A stretch of 64,000 bases of DNA from Atopomonas hussainii (GTDB lineage Bacteria; Pseudomonadota; Gammaproteobacteria; Pseudomonadales; Pseudomonadaceae). The position numbers were made by a program, and so were the translations under genes. The stretch lies in contig NZ_FOAS01000014.1 of NCBI RefSeq assembly GCF_900109735.1, positions 1 through 64,000 on the forward strand, read 5' to 3'. Under the pieces are notes generated by a model. It did not search any database and had not been told where the DNA came from. It saw nothing but the letters and a program-made list of their open reading frames with translations. The stretch's first letter is position 1, and each line of letters opens with the position of its first letter. Shown here one piece after another: positions 1 through 7,939 of this stretch.

Positions 1-360
1 CTCCAGAAGGCCAGTTGCAAGAGCAAATAGAACGCCTGAAAGCCAAAGTGCGCGCCAAAGTCGAGCATCCCTTTCACGTGGTTAAAAATCTGTTTCATTA
101 CCGCAAAACGCGCTATCGCGGTCTGACGAAAAACACGGCGCAGCTGTTCAGCCTGTTTGGCTTCGCGAATTTGCTGCTATCCAAGCGACATTTGATGCGT
201 GCTCACGGGATAAATCCGTCTTGCTGACGGGAAATGGCCTCTACGGAGGCTGCGCTAACGCCAAAAGGCGCTAGTCATGCGGGGAATCGAGCTGGTTTTC
301 TGATTTTGCGCTGCGAATCGGCACTGGTGCTGGTGTGAGGCTTAATAAATCAGCGTTTCC
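1..360 (+). mobile_element. 3' end of an IS5-family insertion sequence (cut by window edge)
   Basis: The window opens inside a transposase reading frame (3-227) whose C-terminal residues match IS5-type DDE transposases. About 130 nt follow before the sequence 'aatcagcgtttcc' ending at 360, which I take as the right terminal inverted repeat. The next four bases, TTAA at 361-364, fit the YTAR target duplication used by IS5 elements. The left end is outside the window, so neither the inverted repeat nor the target duplication can be confirmed. Confidence 0.6.
3..227 (+). CDS. IS5-family transposase, C-terminal fragment (5' part outside window)
   Basis: The frame is open from the first bases, so this is the end of a longer gene; the TTG at 15 is not a real start. 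The peptide contains 'KVEHPFHVVKNLF' followed by 'YRKTRYRGLTKNTAQL', the conserved C-terminal block of IS5-type DDE transposases. The Glu of 'VEHPF' is the expected third catalytic acid. The protein would cut and join IS ends during transposition. Whether the complete transposase is intact cannot be judged. It lies beside a lower-GC lipoprotein operon, which suggests that this side of the window is an acquired segment. Confidence 0.8.
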   Translation, partial: PEGQLQEQIERLKAKVRAKVEHPFHVVKNLFHYRKTRYRGLTKNTAQLFSLFGFANLLLSKRHLMRAHGINPSC

Positions 361-390
361 TTAACAACAAATCTTCAAGTCTGCACCCTC

Positions 391-409
391 CGCCCCTTTC
401 AGCCGGCTG
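391..409. repeat. Short direct repeat a, copy 1
   Basis: The 19-mer cgcccctttcagccggctg is identical to 2100-2118 and contains the 10-base palindrome cagccggctg. The two copies bracket the lipoprotein operon. Confidence 0.7.
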
Positions 410-520
410 CTGGGGCAAGACCTCTTGCTTTCTTTGGGGACGACTGCCATAAGCGAGCCGCCCAGCAGGGCGGAACAAATGCCTAAGCCCCCCACAAATA
501 ATCAGCTGCAAACACCAGAA

Positions 521-537
521 CACCCAGCAGTTCGAAC
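521..537. repeat. Short direct repeat b, copy 1
   Basis: The 17-mer cacccagcagttcgaac matches 2154-2170 at 16 of 17 positions. It lies 111 nt after repeat a here but only 35 nt after it in the downstream copy, so the two flanks are related but not simply duplicated. Confidence 0.6.
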
Positions 538-725
538 AGCTTTAAGGTTGAATACGGCTCGCTCGGAGAGCGCTAAGACTTTAGCCCGTCACTTGACCGA
601 TCTGGCTTTGGAGAGCTCTAGCAAACTTCGTTTCTCAGTAGTTCAGCAGCTGATGGCCAACTGCTACAATGCGCCGCCCGAACAGCCGCTCGGGTCAAGC
701 AAAGCAGTATGCCAAGGATGTCTAC

Positions 726-1331
726 ATGTCGATAAAAACCTACCTATTACTCGCTGTATTGGCGCTCAGCGCAACGGGCTGCGTGTCCTTCACGCCAACA
801 GGACCACTGGCTCCCTCCCAGCAATTTGCTAGCAAAACACTTCCTTACGCAGCCATGCTGGACAGCGTTGAAGTGAGCGACCCTAAAATCAATGAGGATC
901 AACAACGCACTATTGCTGATCAGCTCAGCGTACAGCTCGTCCCGCATCTACAGCGCGGCGAATACTTTGAGAAAGTTGTAACCTTCCCTGCCAAGTTGCA
1001 AGGCAACGATGTAACTCTGCACTTTAACTTTGCAAGTCTAAGAGCGCGTAGAACGCCACACCCGGCGTACATTCCAGGCGCCTTAGCCACGTTAACGATG
1101 TGGATTTGGTTTAACGGTCCTATCTATGTTGACAGCTATGATATTGCTGCCGAGCTAACCATCAAAGACACCAATGGCAAGGTGTTAGCAGCATCAACGA
1201 AAATGCTAAAACAAGATAAAAATACCGGCCTTTGGGATAAAGACTACATGTTCCCCAACGGAGCAAAACAGCTTTCTACGGTCATTGATCAGCTTATTTC
1301 CGAAAGCACTCAGCGCTTACAAAGCAATTAA
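726..1331 (+). CDS. Hypothetical lipoprotein (first of a pair)
   Basis: This encodes a 201-residue protein starting MSIKTYLLLAVLALSATGC, a type II (lipoprotein) signal peptide with the acylated Cys at about residue 19. The ATG at 726 is preferred over an upstream start at 669 because only it places the hydrophobic segment at the N-terminus and has a nearby AAGGATG. The mature part looks soluble and mixed alpha/beta, with a stretch around residues 115-135 (PAYIPGALATLTMWIWFNG) that could be a membrane-associated hydrophobic patch. The next gene starts 14 nt downstream with a strong AAGGAGG and also encodes a lipoprotein with a similar hydrophobic stretch, so the two are probably one operon and may work together at the envelope. 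I do not recognise the family. The codon composition is more AT-rich than that of neighbouring genes. Confidence 0.75.
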   Translation: MSIKTYLLLAVLALSATGCVSFTPTGPLAPSQQFASKTLPYAAMLDSVEVSDPKINEDQQRTIADQLSVQLVPHLQRGEYFEKVVTFPAKLQGNDVTLHFNFASLRARRTPHPAYIPGALATLTMWIWFNGPIYVDSYDIAAELTIKDTNGKVLAASTKMLKQDKNTGLWDKDYMFPNGAKQLSTVIDQLISESTQRLQSN

Positions 1332-1345
1332 CAAGGAGGTTCGCC

Positions 1346-1921
1346 ATGAAACGTTTTATCTCTTTAGCACTACTCATGTCTCTTGCGGTGCTGCAGGGCT
1401 GCGCTAGCTATTCCCACAACTTACAAAGCGAGCCTACTCAGTGGCCGCTGAGTAGCGAAAAGCCAACAAAAGCTTATCTCAGTGTGCATGCTGAGTACCA
1501 ACTTAATGATGCGGCAGCTAATAGCATCACCAATATCACTGCTCTCGAAAATCTGGTTAAAAAAGACCTTGAAGAAAGTGGTTACTTTTCAGCAGTCACC
1601 ACCCAAAAAGAAGCCGCGGATGTCTACGCGACAGTCACATTGCGTAATCACGAAGAAGGCAGCATGGGACTGGCCTTTATTACAGGGCTAAGCTTGTTCT
1701 TGATTCCGGGAGCGTTCGACAATACCTACAGTGTTGAAATGCGTTTCCGTGATGCCGAAGGCAATGTGATTGGAAAAACCAGTGCACAAGAGCGCGTTAC
1801 CACCTGGATGCACTTGATTTTATTACCTGCTGCGCCCTTCGCTCGTGCGGATATTGACGAAACAATTTCTATCCTAACCAAGCGAGCCCTGGAAAAGGCA
1901 ATTCAAGAAAAGATCATTTGA
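1346..1921 (+). CDS. Hypothetical lipoprotein (second of a pair)
   Basis: This encodes a 191-residue protein with a clear lipoprotein signal, MKRFISLALLMSLAVLQGC, with the acylated Cys at residue 19. An AAGGAGG sits at the normal distance upstream. The mature protein has a glycine-rich hydrophobic segment near residues 108-125 (MGLAFITGLSLFLIPGAF) and a second near 150-165, otherwise mixed polar sequence. A strong hairpin terminator follows the stop. It is probably co-transcribed with the upstream lipoprotein gene. The shared layout (lipobox, about 200 residues, mid-protein hydrophobic segment) suggests distant paralogues or a two-subunit envelope component. No function is assigned. Confidence 0.78.
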   Translation: MKRFISLALLMSLAVLQGCASYSHNLQSEPTQWPLSSEKPTKAYLSVHAEYQLNDAAANSITNITALENLVKKDLEESGYFSAVTTQKEAADVYATVTLRNHEEGSMGLAFITGLSLFLIPGAFDNTYSVEMRFRDAEGNVIGKTSAQERVTTWMHLILLPAAPFARADIDETISILTKRALEKAIQEKII

Positions 1922-1938
1922 CACAAAATGTTAACTAT

Positions 1939-1968
1939 AAAAACACCGGCCATGTGCCGGTGTTTTTA
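1939..1968 (+). terminator. Rho-independent terminator after the lipoprotein operon
   Basis: The stem CACCGGC (1944-1950) pairs with GCCGGTG (1956-1962). It is flanked by an A-run on the left and a T-run on the right, so it could act in both directions. Confidence 0.85.
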
Positions 1969-2099
1969 TATGGATCTATGTTAAAAATCTAAACCAACGG
2001 GATAAACCGCCCCACCCATTTTCGCCATTATCCGAGTCACTTGACTCGCATCGCTGTAATCAGCCACATGTTACTGTCGATTTCAGAGCTTGCCGCCCT

Positions 2100-2118
2100 C
2101 GCCCCTTTCAGCCGGCTG
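2100..2118. repeat. Short direct repeat a, copy 2
   Basis: This 19-mer is identical to 391-409. It lies in the 250-nt gap between the lipoprotein terminator and the convergent hydroxylase gene. Confidence 0.7.
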
Positions 2119-2153
2119 AACGCAGTCGTTGTGTAAGAGGTTAAGCGGCAAAG

Positions 2154-2170
2154 CACCCAGCAGCTCGAAC
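2154..2170. repeat. Short direct repeat b, copy 2
   Basis: This matches 521-537 at 16 of 17 positions. It ends five bases before the stop codon of the minus-strand hydroxylase-like gene. Confidence 0.6.
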
Positions 2171-2174
2171 GTCT

Positions 2175-3200
2175 TTAGCCCTTAGCTACAGAAGAAGCAC
2201 GAACCGAGTTGACGTGCTCAACCACCTTCTTATAGGTATCCACAAACGGCAAAACAATCAGGCTATACAGCGTCAAATACCGATGCGGATCACGCTCAGC
2301 AGTGCCAAAGTTAATCTTCTCCGGCGTTGGCGTGGTGGTGTACAAGGTGCCGAACATCCAATCCCAAATCGACAAATTAGTGCCAAAGTTCTTGTGGAAG
2401 TGATGCGGCGCATCGCTGTGGTGAATCTGGTGCTGCGCCGGGCTATTGATAAAGCGCTCGATACGCGGACCAAACGACAGCCAAACATGGCTATGGCGCA
2501 AATTGGCCGCAAGGCTGTTGAAGATAAACACCAGATACGTCACGCCAAATAAGGTGTAGCGGCTCACCTTGTCGCCACACAAATACCAGAACACTCCAGC
2601 AAACAACCCCACCAGCATGATGCTCAGCAGTCGATCGACGAGTTTTTCCAGAAAGTGCGCGCGGCTGGCCGTGAGCGGCACCAGCACAGGCGCCGCATGG
2701 TGCACTTTGTGGAACTCCCACAACCAGCGGCTGTGAAAGGCGCGGTGCACCCAATAACTAACAAAGTCGTTAATCAAAAACACACCCAAGCCATACAGCA
2801 AGCTGATGCCAAGGTTGTAGCCCAGCTGCGGGCGCTCGCCCCATAGGTTATTGAAGAAGCTCACGTAGTCGGCGGCGCGCCACACGATGGGGTCGACCAG
2901 CGCAATGAAAGGCACCACCACCAGCACCTTGAGCAAGGCGCTGACAAAGTAATAGCGGTAATCGAGTAACGCCGAGGGGTGAAAATGCACCCGGTTACCA
3001 CCGATAAACGCCCAAAAACTGCGCGCTTCGGTTAGGCCGTGGTGTTTGCGGTAACGAAACAGGCCGTAGGCCACGGTGTAGGAAAGGCCGATAAAGAACA
3101 CGCCGATGCGCCCGTTCAAATCAAACAGGCCTGTGAGCTGCTTAATGACCGGCGTCGCCAGCCAGTTCACTGCTTGATAGACCTGCTCCAACCACTCCAC
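2175..3200 (-). CDS. Sterol desaturase / fatty acid hydroxylase superfamily membrane protein
   Basis: This encodes 341 residues, starting at GTG with AGGGGCAG upstream. The family are integral membrane di-iron enzymes that hydroxylate or desaturate lipids. The histidine clusters that bind iron are visible: HRAFH (about residue 168), HKVHH (about 180) and HQIHH (about 257). Several hydrophobic segments precede and separate them, for example near residues 30-45, 90-110, 135-150 and 195-215, as expected for an inner-membrane enzyme with the active site facing the cytoplasm. The gene stands alone, convergent with the lipoprotein operon. The substrate cannot be predicted; bacterial homologues act on diverse lipids, and many are uncharacterised. 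Confidence 0.82.
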   Translation of the reverse strand: MEWLEQVYQAVNWLATPVIKQLTGLFDLNGRIGVFFIGLSYTVAYGLFRYRKHHGLTEARSFWAFIGGNRVHFHPSALLDYRYYFVSALLKVLVVVPFIALVDPIVWRAADYVSFFNNLWGERPQLGYNLGISLLYGLGVFLINDFVSYWVHRAFHSRWLWEFHKVHHAAPVLVPLTASRAHFLEKLVDRLLSIMLVGLFAGVFWYLCGDKVSRYTLFGVTYLVFIFNSLAANLRHSHVWLSFGPRIERFINSPAQHQIHHSDAPHHFHKNFGTNLSIWDWMFGTLYTTTPTPEKINFGTAERDPHRYLTLYSLIVLPFVDTYKKVVEHVNSVRASSVAKG

Positions 3201-3327
3201 GCCGACTGCCCCTAACTAGCAAAAGGCCGCCATTATAGGTAAGCGTCAATCGTTCGCCAATGACAATGAGAACGCCTCTTAGCCTTAATCGCTAAACGGT
3301 TGCAGCGCCGAGGGGCAGTCGCGCCGG

Positions 3328-4164
3328 TTAAGGGGCGGCGAACACGGCTGTCCAATAGATGCCGGCATCGCTTTTCGGGTCGGCCGCATAAGCCGCGCCT
3401 AACCATGTAAAGCTGGGGTTCATTAGGTTGGCGCAGTGGCTTGGGCTGGCCAGCCAGGCCTTAACGACCTTGTCGCTGCTATCTACGCTGGCGGCAATGT
3501 TCTCGCCCACCGCGCCACCGAGAAAACCGGCCAACTCAGCGCGATCACCAGGGGTCGAGCCATCCTGCCCTTTATGAGCAAAGAAGTTGCCGTTGGCCAT
3601 TGCGCGGCTATGCAAGTGGGCGGCATCGGCTAAAGCGCCTTGCCAGCTGAGCGGCTGGGCCGCAGCAAAGGCTTGCGTGCCGCACTGGCGGCTCTGCTGG
3701 CGGGCGTTATTGATGGCGGCCAAGAGCTTTTCACCCTCTTGCTGCCAGTCGCCCAGCTTGCCGCTAAGCAGCGGGCGAGCAAACACGATGCGCCATTCGC
3801 GGTCGAGCCGGGCAATGCCGATATCCACGTACTGTGGGTCTAACAGCACTTGGCAAAACCCTTCACGCAGCGCATCAAACGCCGCCAAGCCATCGCGCGG
3901 GCCAGATAAATACACCGCTTGCGCTTGCTGCATGGGGTAGCCGCGCGCGGTGAGGTCGGCCTGCAAATCACCTCCGGCCGCCACTGGCAGTTGCAACTGG
4001 GTTTGCGCATTGAGTGGCGGCAGCACTTCGCTACCCTGCCCCGCACAGCGCTGCACTTCACTGCGGTATTGGTTAAGGCTGGCGATCAGCGCAGGGTCGG
4101 CCTGGCTGCACAAGCTAACGGTCATCAAAACAAGCCCGGCAACAGCGTGGCTAACGTGGCGCAT
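3328..4164 (-). CDS. Secreted CAP-domain (SCP/YkwD-like) protein
   Basis: This encodes 278 residues with a signal peptide (about residues 1-22, cleavage after SQA). The C-terminal half (about 145-278) is a CAP domain: 'HSRAMANGNFFAH', 'VGENIAA' and 'WLASPSHCANLMNP' are the conserved blocks, including the two His residues and the Glu of the central cavity. The N-terminal half, roughly residues 23-140, has no family I recognise. Bacterial CAP proteins are exported and often linked to envelope or cell-wall functions, but an enzymatic role is not generally established. The gene is monocistronic and upstream of tRNA-Val on the same strand. Confidence 0.82.
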   Translation of the reverse strand: MRHVSHAVAGLVLMTVSLCSQADPALIASLNQYRSEVQRCAGQGSEVLPPLNAQTQLQLPVAAGGDLQADLTARGYPMQQAQAVYLSGPRDGLAAFDALREGFCQVLLDPQYVDIGIARLDREWRIVFARPLLSGKLGDWQQEGEKLLAAINNARQQSRQCGTQAFAAAQPLSWQGALADAAHLHSRAMANGNFFAHKGQDGSTPGDRAELAGFLGGAVGENIAASVDSSDKVVKAWLASPSHCANLMNPSFTWLGAAYAADPKSDAGIYWTAVFAAP

Positions 4165-4270
4165 GGGGGAGTCTCAGCAGAGAAGGTTTCGCGCAGTGTG
4201 CGGCGCGCGCGCAGGCATGGCAAGCCTGTGACTACGGCCTGCGGGTAACGCTGTGAGTGTTTTAAAGGCA

Positions 4271-4304
4271 ATAAAAAAGCGACCGTTAGAGGTCGCTTTT
4301 TTGG
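4271..4304 (-). terminator. Hairpin terminator downstream of tRNA-Val
   Basis: AAAAAAGCGACC (4273-4284) pairs with GGTCGCTTTTTT (4291-4302) around a 6-nt loop. It lies just past the 3' end of the minus-strand tRNA; the A/T flanks make it potentially bidirectional. Confidence 0.85.
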
Positions 4305-4323
4305 GCTGCGGATGCAGCGAATT

Positions 4324-4400
4324 TGGTAGGCACAATTGGATTCGAACCAACGACCCCCACCATGTCAAGGTGGTGCTCTAACCAACTGAGCTATGTGCCT
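4324..4400 (-). tRNA. tRNA-Val (anticodon GAC)
   Basis: The minus strand folds as a full cloverleaf of 77 nt including an encoded CCA (complement of 4324-4326). The acceptor stem AGGCACA/TGTGCCT, the D-arm 'AGCTCAGTTGGTTAGAGC' and the T-loop 'GGTTCGAATCC' are present. The anticodon loop is TTGACAT between CCACC and GGTGG, so the anticodon is GAC (valine). A terminator lies immediately downstream. Confidence 0.95.
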
Positions 4401-4464
4401 GAAGTGGTGCGAAATTTAAGGATAAAGGCGTTCACTGTCAACCACTTAAGGCGATTTTTCATGA

Positions 4465-5250
4465 TTACTCTGGCAGGCTGTTATGCAAGCCATGGCGTTC
4501 TAGAACCGGTGACAGCTGGCCTGCGCGATTAAGCCCTTGCAGCAATTTCATCAGTTTGGCGGCCGATAGTTCGCTGCCGCGCCGCGCTAGCACCTCATGG
4601 CGATAGACCTGGTCGTACTTTTGCGACACGAGAAACTCTTTGCCCAACTCGGGGTTTTCTTGCAGAAAGCGGCGCAAAAACGATTCCGTGACGACGACCA
4701 TATCCACCCGGCCGCGCTCCAGCATGCGCAGGTTACTTTCGTGCGAATAGGTCAGCGTGGCATTGAACTGCTCGCGCAAAAACTCGGGGTTGGAGTTAAA
4801 CCCAGCAAATTGGTAGTGATAGCCATTGAATAGCGCCATGTTCTTATCGGCGAAGCTGTCGAAGTAGCTTTGGTCTTGCGCTTGGCTGAGCTGGGCGACG
4901 TACACCTCGGCGTCATTCAGGCCCAGCGAGGCGCTGTCCAGGTCATGGCTTTGCCAGCCCCACTCGCGGGACTCGAACAAAATCATGTCGTAACGCCCGT
5001 CCATCAGATCGCGATAACGGCGCTTGGTAGAGGTAGGCACAAACTTGAAGTGCCAACGCTGTTGATAGGCGTTAAGCGCATTGAGCAGATCTGGCACTAA
5101 GCCGCGCACTTGCGAGTTGCTTTCAGACAGCATCACGTACGGCGGAAAATCATAACCGCCGACTTTGATTTCAGATTGATGGGCTTGGGCCTGGCCGGCC
5201 GTGAGCAGCACAGCCAACCAGCACAGCCAACAGCGAACAGCACTTCCCAT
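4465..5250 (-). CDS. Orphan periplasmic solute-binding protein (family 3, amino-acid type)
   Basis: This encodes 261 residues from the ATG at 5250. A TTG at 5271 in the same frame would extend it by seven residues, but the signal peptide (MGSAVRCWLCWLAVLLTAG, cleavage after QAQA) fits the ATG start. The mature protein begins 'IKVGGYDFPPYVM', the usual first strand of SBP_bac_3 domains, and the remainder has the length and layout of that fold (for example 'MILFESREWGW', 'VDMVVVTESFLRRFL'). Such proteins deliver polar amino acids to ABC importers or act as stand-alone sensors. No permease or ATPase gene is adjacent, so this one is an orphan. It lies 79 nt downstream of atuR on the same strand and might be read from it. 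Confidence 0.78.
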   Translation of the reverse strand: MGSAVRCWLCWLAVLLTAGQAQAHQSEIKVGGYDFPPYVMLSESNSQVRGLVPDLLNALNAYQQRWHFKFVPTSTKRRYRDLMDGRYDMILFESREWGWQSHDLDSASLGLNDAEVYVAQLSQAQDQSYFDSFADKNMALFNGYHYQFAGFNSNPEFLREQFNATLTYSHESNLRMLERGRVDMVVVTESFLRRFLQENPELGKEFLVSQKYDQVYRHEVLARRGSELSAAKLMKLLQGLNRAGQLSPVLERHGLHNSLPE

Positions 5251-5329
5251 GCGCAAACCTGCGAACAACAAGCCATGCTAAAAAAGTAACAGGTTTTGCA
5301 GAACTTGCACGAAAGGTGCGGTTTTTTAC

Positions 5330-5956
5330 TTATTTCAGCACTAACGCCAATGCCGCTTCGGCCAGCTCATCCAAGCTCATGCTGCCTTCGGCTTTAAACC
5401 AAGTGGTGGTCCACGACAGCGCACCGGTTAAAAAACGCCGCTGCACAAACGGGTCGCTCGGGGTTAAGCCCTCATCACGCGCGGCTTGCAGCTCAGCCAG
5501 CCACATCTGCTCATACACATCACGCAGCTTAAGAATGTCGGCACGGCCACTGTCGGACAGCGAGCGCCATTCGTACACCAGCACGCCCATGGCTTCGCCG
5601 GTGCCACCCATGATCGACTGTAATTCACAGCGAATCAGCGCCAGCAAACGTTCGCGCGGGCCATGGGCATGGCTTAAGGCTTCGCGCATAAGCGCGGTGT
5701 TATAGAGGATGGTCTCTTCCATCACCGCTTTAAGGATTTCGTCCTTACTTTTGAAGTGATGAAAGATGCTGCCGGACTGAATGCCCACCGAGCTGGCTAA
5801 GTCACGCACAGTGGTGCGCTCGTACCCTTTATGACGAAACAAATGTGCGGCGCATTGCAGCAGCTTGCCTTTGGCGCTGTGCGGATCGGTGATTTCGCCG
5901 CGGCTAACCAGCGCGTGCAAAACCTGCTGGGCCTGTTGTTCGTCGTGACTTGCCAT
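5330..5956 (-). CDS. atuR: TetR-family repressor of the acyclic terpene utilisation cluster
   Basis: This encodes 208 residues. The N-terminal helix-turn-helix (about residues 28-75) contains 'YERTTVRDLASSVGIQSGSIFHHFKSKDEIL', a classic TetR DNA-binding block. The C-terminal part is the ligand-binding helical domain. It is divergent from atuA, the arrangement seen in Pseudomonas aeruginosa, where AtuR represses the atu genes and is relieved during growth on citronellol or geraniol (known for that species, inferred here). Two 18-bp palindromes in the shared promoter region are the likely binding sites and probably also give autoregulation. The start at 5956 has AGAGGTG upstream. Confidence 0.88.
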   Translation of the reverse strand: MASHDEQQAQQVLHALVSRGEITDPHSAKGKLLQCAAHLFRHKGYERTTVRDLASSVGIQSGSIFHHFKSKDEILKAVMEETILYNTALMREALSHAHGPRERLLALIRCELQSIMGGTGEAMGVLVYEWRSLSDSGRADILKLRDVYEQMWLAELQAARDEGLTPSDPFVQRRFLTGALSWTTTWFKAEGSMSLDELAEAALALVLK

Positions 5957-6028
5957 ACACCTCTACCCTTTCATTACGGTGACACCTTGGTGAAGGCGAA
6001 CTGTATGCAGCTCAGCCTTGCCCTGCAA

Positions 6029-6046
6029 GCCAAGCAAGCGCTTGGC
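6029..6046. promoter_or_regulatory. Probable AtuR operator, site 1
   Basis: GCCAAGC, 4-nt spacer AAGC, GCTTGGC form a perfect 7+7 inverted repeat with the palindromic core CAAGCGCTTG. It lies 72 nt upstream of the atuR start and overlaps a candidate -35 element (TTGGCA, 6042-6047) for the atuA promoter, with TAGCAC at 6065-6070 as a possible -10. Confidence 0.75.
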
Positions 6047-6085
6047 AGAAATGCCTGAGCAAATTAGCACAATCGCCCTTTTCAA

Positions 6086-6103
6086 ACCAAGCGCTTGCTT
6101 GGT
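6086..6103. promoter_or_regulatory. Probable AtuR operator, site 2
   Basis: ACCAAGC, spacer GCTT, GCTTGGT form a perfect 7+7 inverted repeat. Read on the other strand it matches site 1 at 16 of 18 positions, so the two sites face each other with centres 57 bp apart. It lies 39 nt upstream of the atuA start, in a position to block the proposed promoter or the early transcript. Confidence 0.75.
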
Positions 6104-6142
6104 AGATTGCATGCAACGTCACATCAACAAGAAACCTTGATT

Positions 6143-7930
6143 ATGTCTGACAAGATTGTGCGCATCGGCTGTGCTTCAGCCTTCTGGGGTGACACCTGCA
6201 CCGCTGCCGCGCAGCTGGTGAATGGTGCCGAGCTGGATTACTTAGTGTTCGACTACTTGGCCGAAGTAACCATGTCGATCATGGCCGGCGCCAAGATGAA
6301 AAAGCCCGACGAAGGCTACGCCCGCGACTTTGTTGAGGTGCTGGAGCCCTTGCTGCCCACCTTGGCGGAAAAACGCATCCGCGTGATCAGCAACGCCGGC
6401 GGGGTTAACCCCAGCGCCTGCGCGCAAGCCCTACAAGCCGCCTGTGAACGCGCCGGGGTTAACCTGAAGATTGCCGTGCTGCACGGTGACAACCTGCAAC
6501 CCAAGCTGGGTGAGTTAGCCAAAGCCGGCACGCGCGAGATGTTTACTGATGCCCCGCTGCCGCCGTTTTGCGTGTCGGTGAATGCTTACCTGGGCGCGCC
6601 GGGGATTGTCGCAGCCTTGGCGCAAGACGCCGATATCGTGATCACTGGCCGCGTGGTGGATAGCGCCGTGGTTAGCGCCGCGCTAGTCCATGAGTTTGGC
6701 TGGCAGTGGACCGATTACGACCAGCTCGCCCAAGCCGCGTTGGCGGGGCACATCATCGAATGTGGCGCGCAGTGCACCGGCGGTAACTTTACCGACTGGC
6801 AGAGCGTGCCGGACTACGAGCACATCGGCTTTCCCGTGGTGGAAGTCAGCGCCAATGGCGACTTTATCGTCACTAAGCCGGCTAACACCGGCGGGCTCGT
6901 GACGCCCTTTAGCGTTGGCGAGCAGATGCTCTATGAAATTGGCAATCCGCAGGCTTATTACCTGCCGGATGTGATCTGCGATTTCAGCCACGTGCAGCTC
7001 AGCCAAGCCGGCGATGCACGCGTAGCCGTATCTGGCGCGCTGGGCCGTGCGCCGACTGAGCAATACAAAGTCAGCGCCACCTACCCCGATGGTTTCCGCT
7101 GCACCGCCAGCTGTTTATTAGCCGGTGTCGATGCGGTGGCCAAAGCGCAGCGCGTCAGCCAAGCCATCATTAATAAGACCGAAGAGCTATTCGCCGCGCG
7201 CGGCTGGGGCAAATACCAAGAAGTCAGCATCGAGCTATTAGGCTCCGAAGCCACTTACGGCGAACACGCCCAGCGTGCCGACACCCGCGAAGTGGTGGTG
7301 AAGATCGCCGTGCACCACGCCAAAAAAGAAGCGCTGATTCTGTTCAGCCGCGAGATTGCCCAAGCCGCCACCGGCATGGCGCCGGGGCTGACTGGCATCG
7401 TCGGCGGCCGCCCTACTGTGTACCCAGTGATTCGTCTGTTTAGCCTGCTAGCCGACAAATCCCGTTGCGAGCTGAGCGTCGAGATCGGCGATACCCGCAG
7501 CGCCGTCACCCTGCCAGAGCTTTCCGCCCCCAGCAGCGAGCCTGCGCCCGCAGAAATACCAACGGCCAATGGCGCAGCAGAAGTTAGCGTACCGCTGATC
7601 AAGCTGGCCGTGGCGCGCTCTGGCGACAAGGGCAATCACAGCAACATTGGCGTGATGGCCCGCGAGGCCGAATTCCTGCCTTGGATTGCCGCCGCGTTAA
7701 CGGAACAAGCCGTAGCTGGCTGGATGCAGCACGTTCTGGATGCCGAGCACGGCCGCGTTAGCCGCTGGTATCTGCCCGGCACGCACAGCCTGAATTTTCT
7801 GCTGGAAAACAGCTTAGGCGGCGGCGGTGTAGCCAGCCTGCGTATCGACCCGCAAGGTAAAGCCTTTGCCCAGCAGTTATTGCAATTCCCTGTGCCGGTG
7901 CCGCGTGCGCTGGCCGAGCGACTGGCTTAA
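6143..7930 (+). CDS. atuA: Acyclic terpene utilisation protein AtuA (DUF1446-type)
   Basis: This encodes 595 residues from the ATG at 6143 (MSDKIVRIGC). An upstream TTG at 6095 in frame lies inside operator site 2 and is unlikely to be used. The long N-terminal part (about residues 1-450) is the AtuA/DUF1446 domain with 'SNAGGVNPSACAQAL', 'ITGRVVDSAVV' and 'ECGAQCTGGNFTDW'. A smaller C-terminal domain (about 480-590) contains 'LAVARSGDKGNHSNIGV'. AtuA is needed for growth on citronellol in Pseudomonas, but its exact reaction is not settled to my knowledge. It is the first gene of the operon, with atuB 9 nt downstream. Confidence 0.9.
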   Translation: MSDKIVRIGCASAFWGDTCTAAAQLVNGAELDYLVFDYLAEVTMSIMAGAKMKKPDEGYARDFVEVLEPLLPTLAEKRIRVISNAGGVNPSACAQALQAACERAGVNLKIAVLHGDNLQPKLGELAKAGTREMFTDAPLPPFCVSVNAYLGAPGIVAALAQDADIVITGRVVDSAVVSAALVHEFGWQWTDYDQLAQAALAGHIIECGAQCTGGNFTDWQSVPDYEHIGFPVVEVSANGDFIVTKPANTGGLVTPFSVGEQMLYEIGNPQAYYLPDVICDFSHVQLSQAGDARVAVSGALGRAPTEQYKVSATYPDGFRCTASCLLAGVDAVAKAQRVSQAIINKTEELFAARGWGKYQEVSIELLGSEATYGEHAQRADTREVVVKIAVHHAKKEALILFSREIAQAATGMAPGLTGIVGGRPTVYPVIRLFSLLADKSRCELSVEIGDTRSAVTLPELSAPSSEPAPAEIPTANGAAEVSVPLIKLAVARSGDKGNHSNIGVMAREAEFLPWIAAALTEQAVAGWMQHVLDAEHGRVSRWYLPGTHSLNFLLENSLGGGGVASLRIDPQGKAFAQQLLQFPVPVPRALAERLA

Positions 7931-7939
7931 GGAGCCCGC

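Larger units (their letters stand above)
361..725. other. Gene-free stretch between the IS end and the lipoprotein operon
   Basis: No convincing gene is present. A 135-codon frame across 425-832 runs into the lipoprotein gene in another frame and has no recognisable protein signature. The stretch holds one copy of each of two short direct repeats (391-409 and 521-537) that recur downstream of the lipoprotein genes. It presumably also holds the promoter for the pair. A ribosome binding site (AAGGATG, about 712-718) precedes the start at 726. Confidence 0.5.

Noticed and set aside
425..832. 135-codon frame on the + strand before the first lipoprotein
   Set aside because: It overlaps the well-supported lipoprotein gene in another frame, has no recognisable domain or ribosome binding site, and spans the short repeats.
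5269..5271. TTG start for the binding protein at 5271
   Set aside because: The ATG at 5250 puts the signal peptide at the N-terminus, and the TTG has no better ribosome binding site.
6095..6142. Longer AtuA starting at TTG 6095
   Set aside because: That start lies inside the second palindromic operator, and homologous AtuA proteins begin near MSDKIVRIGC.
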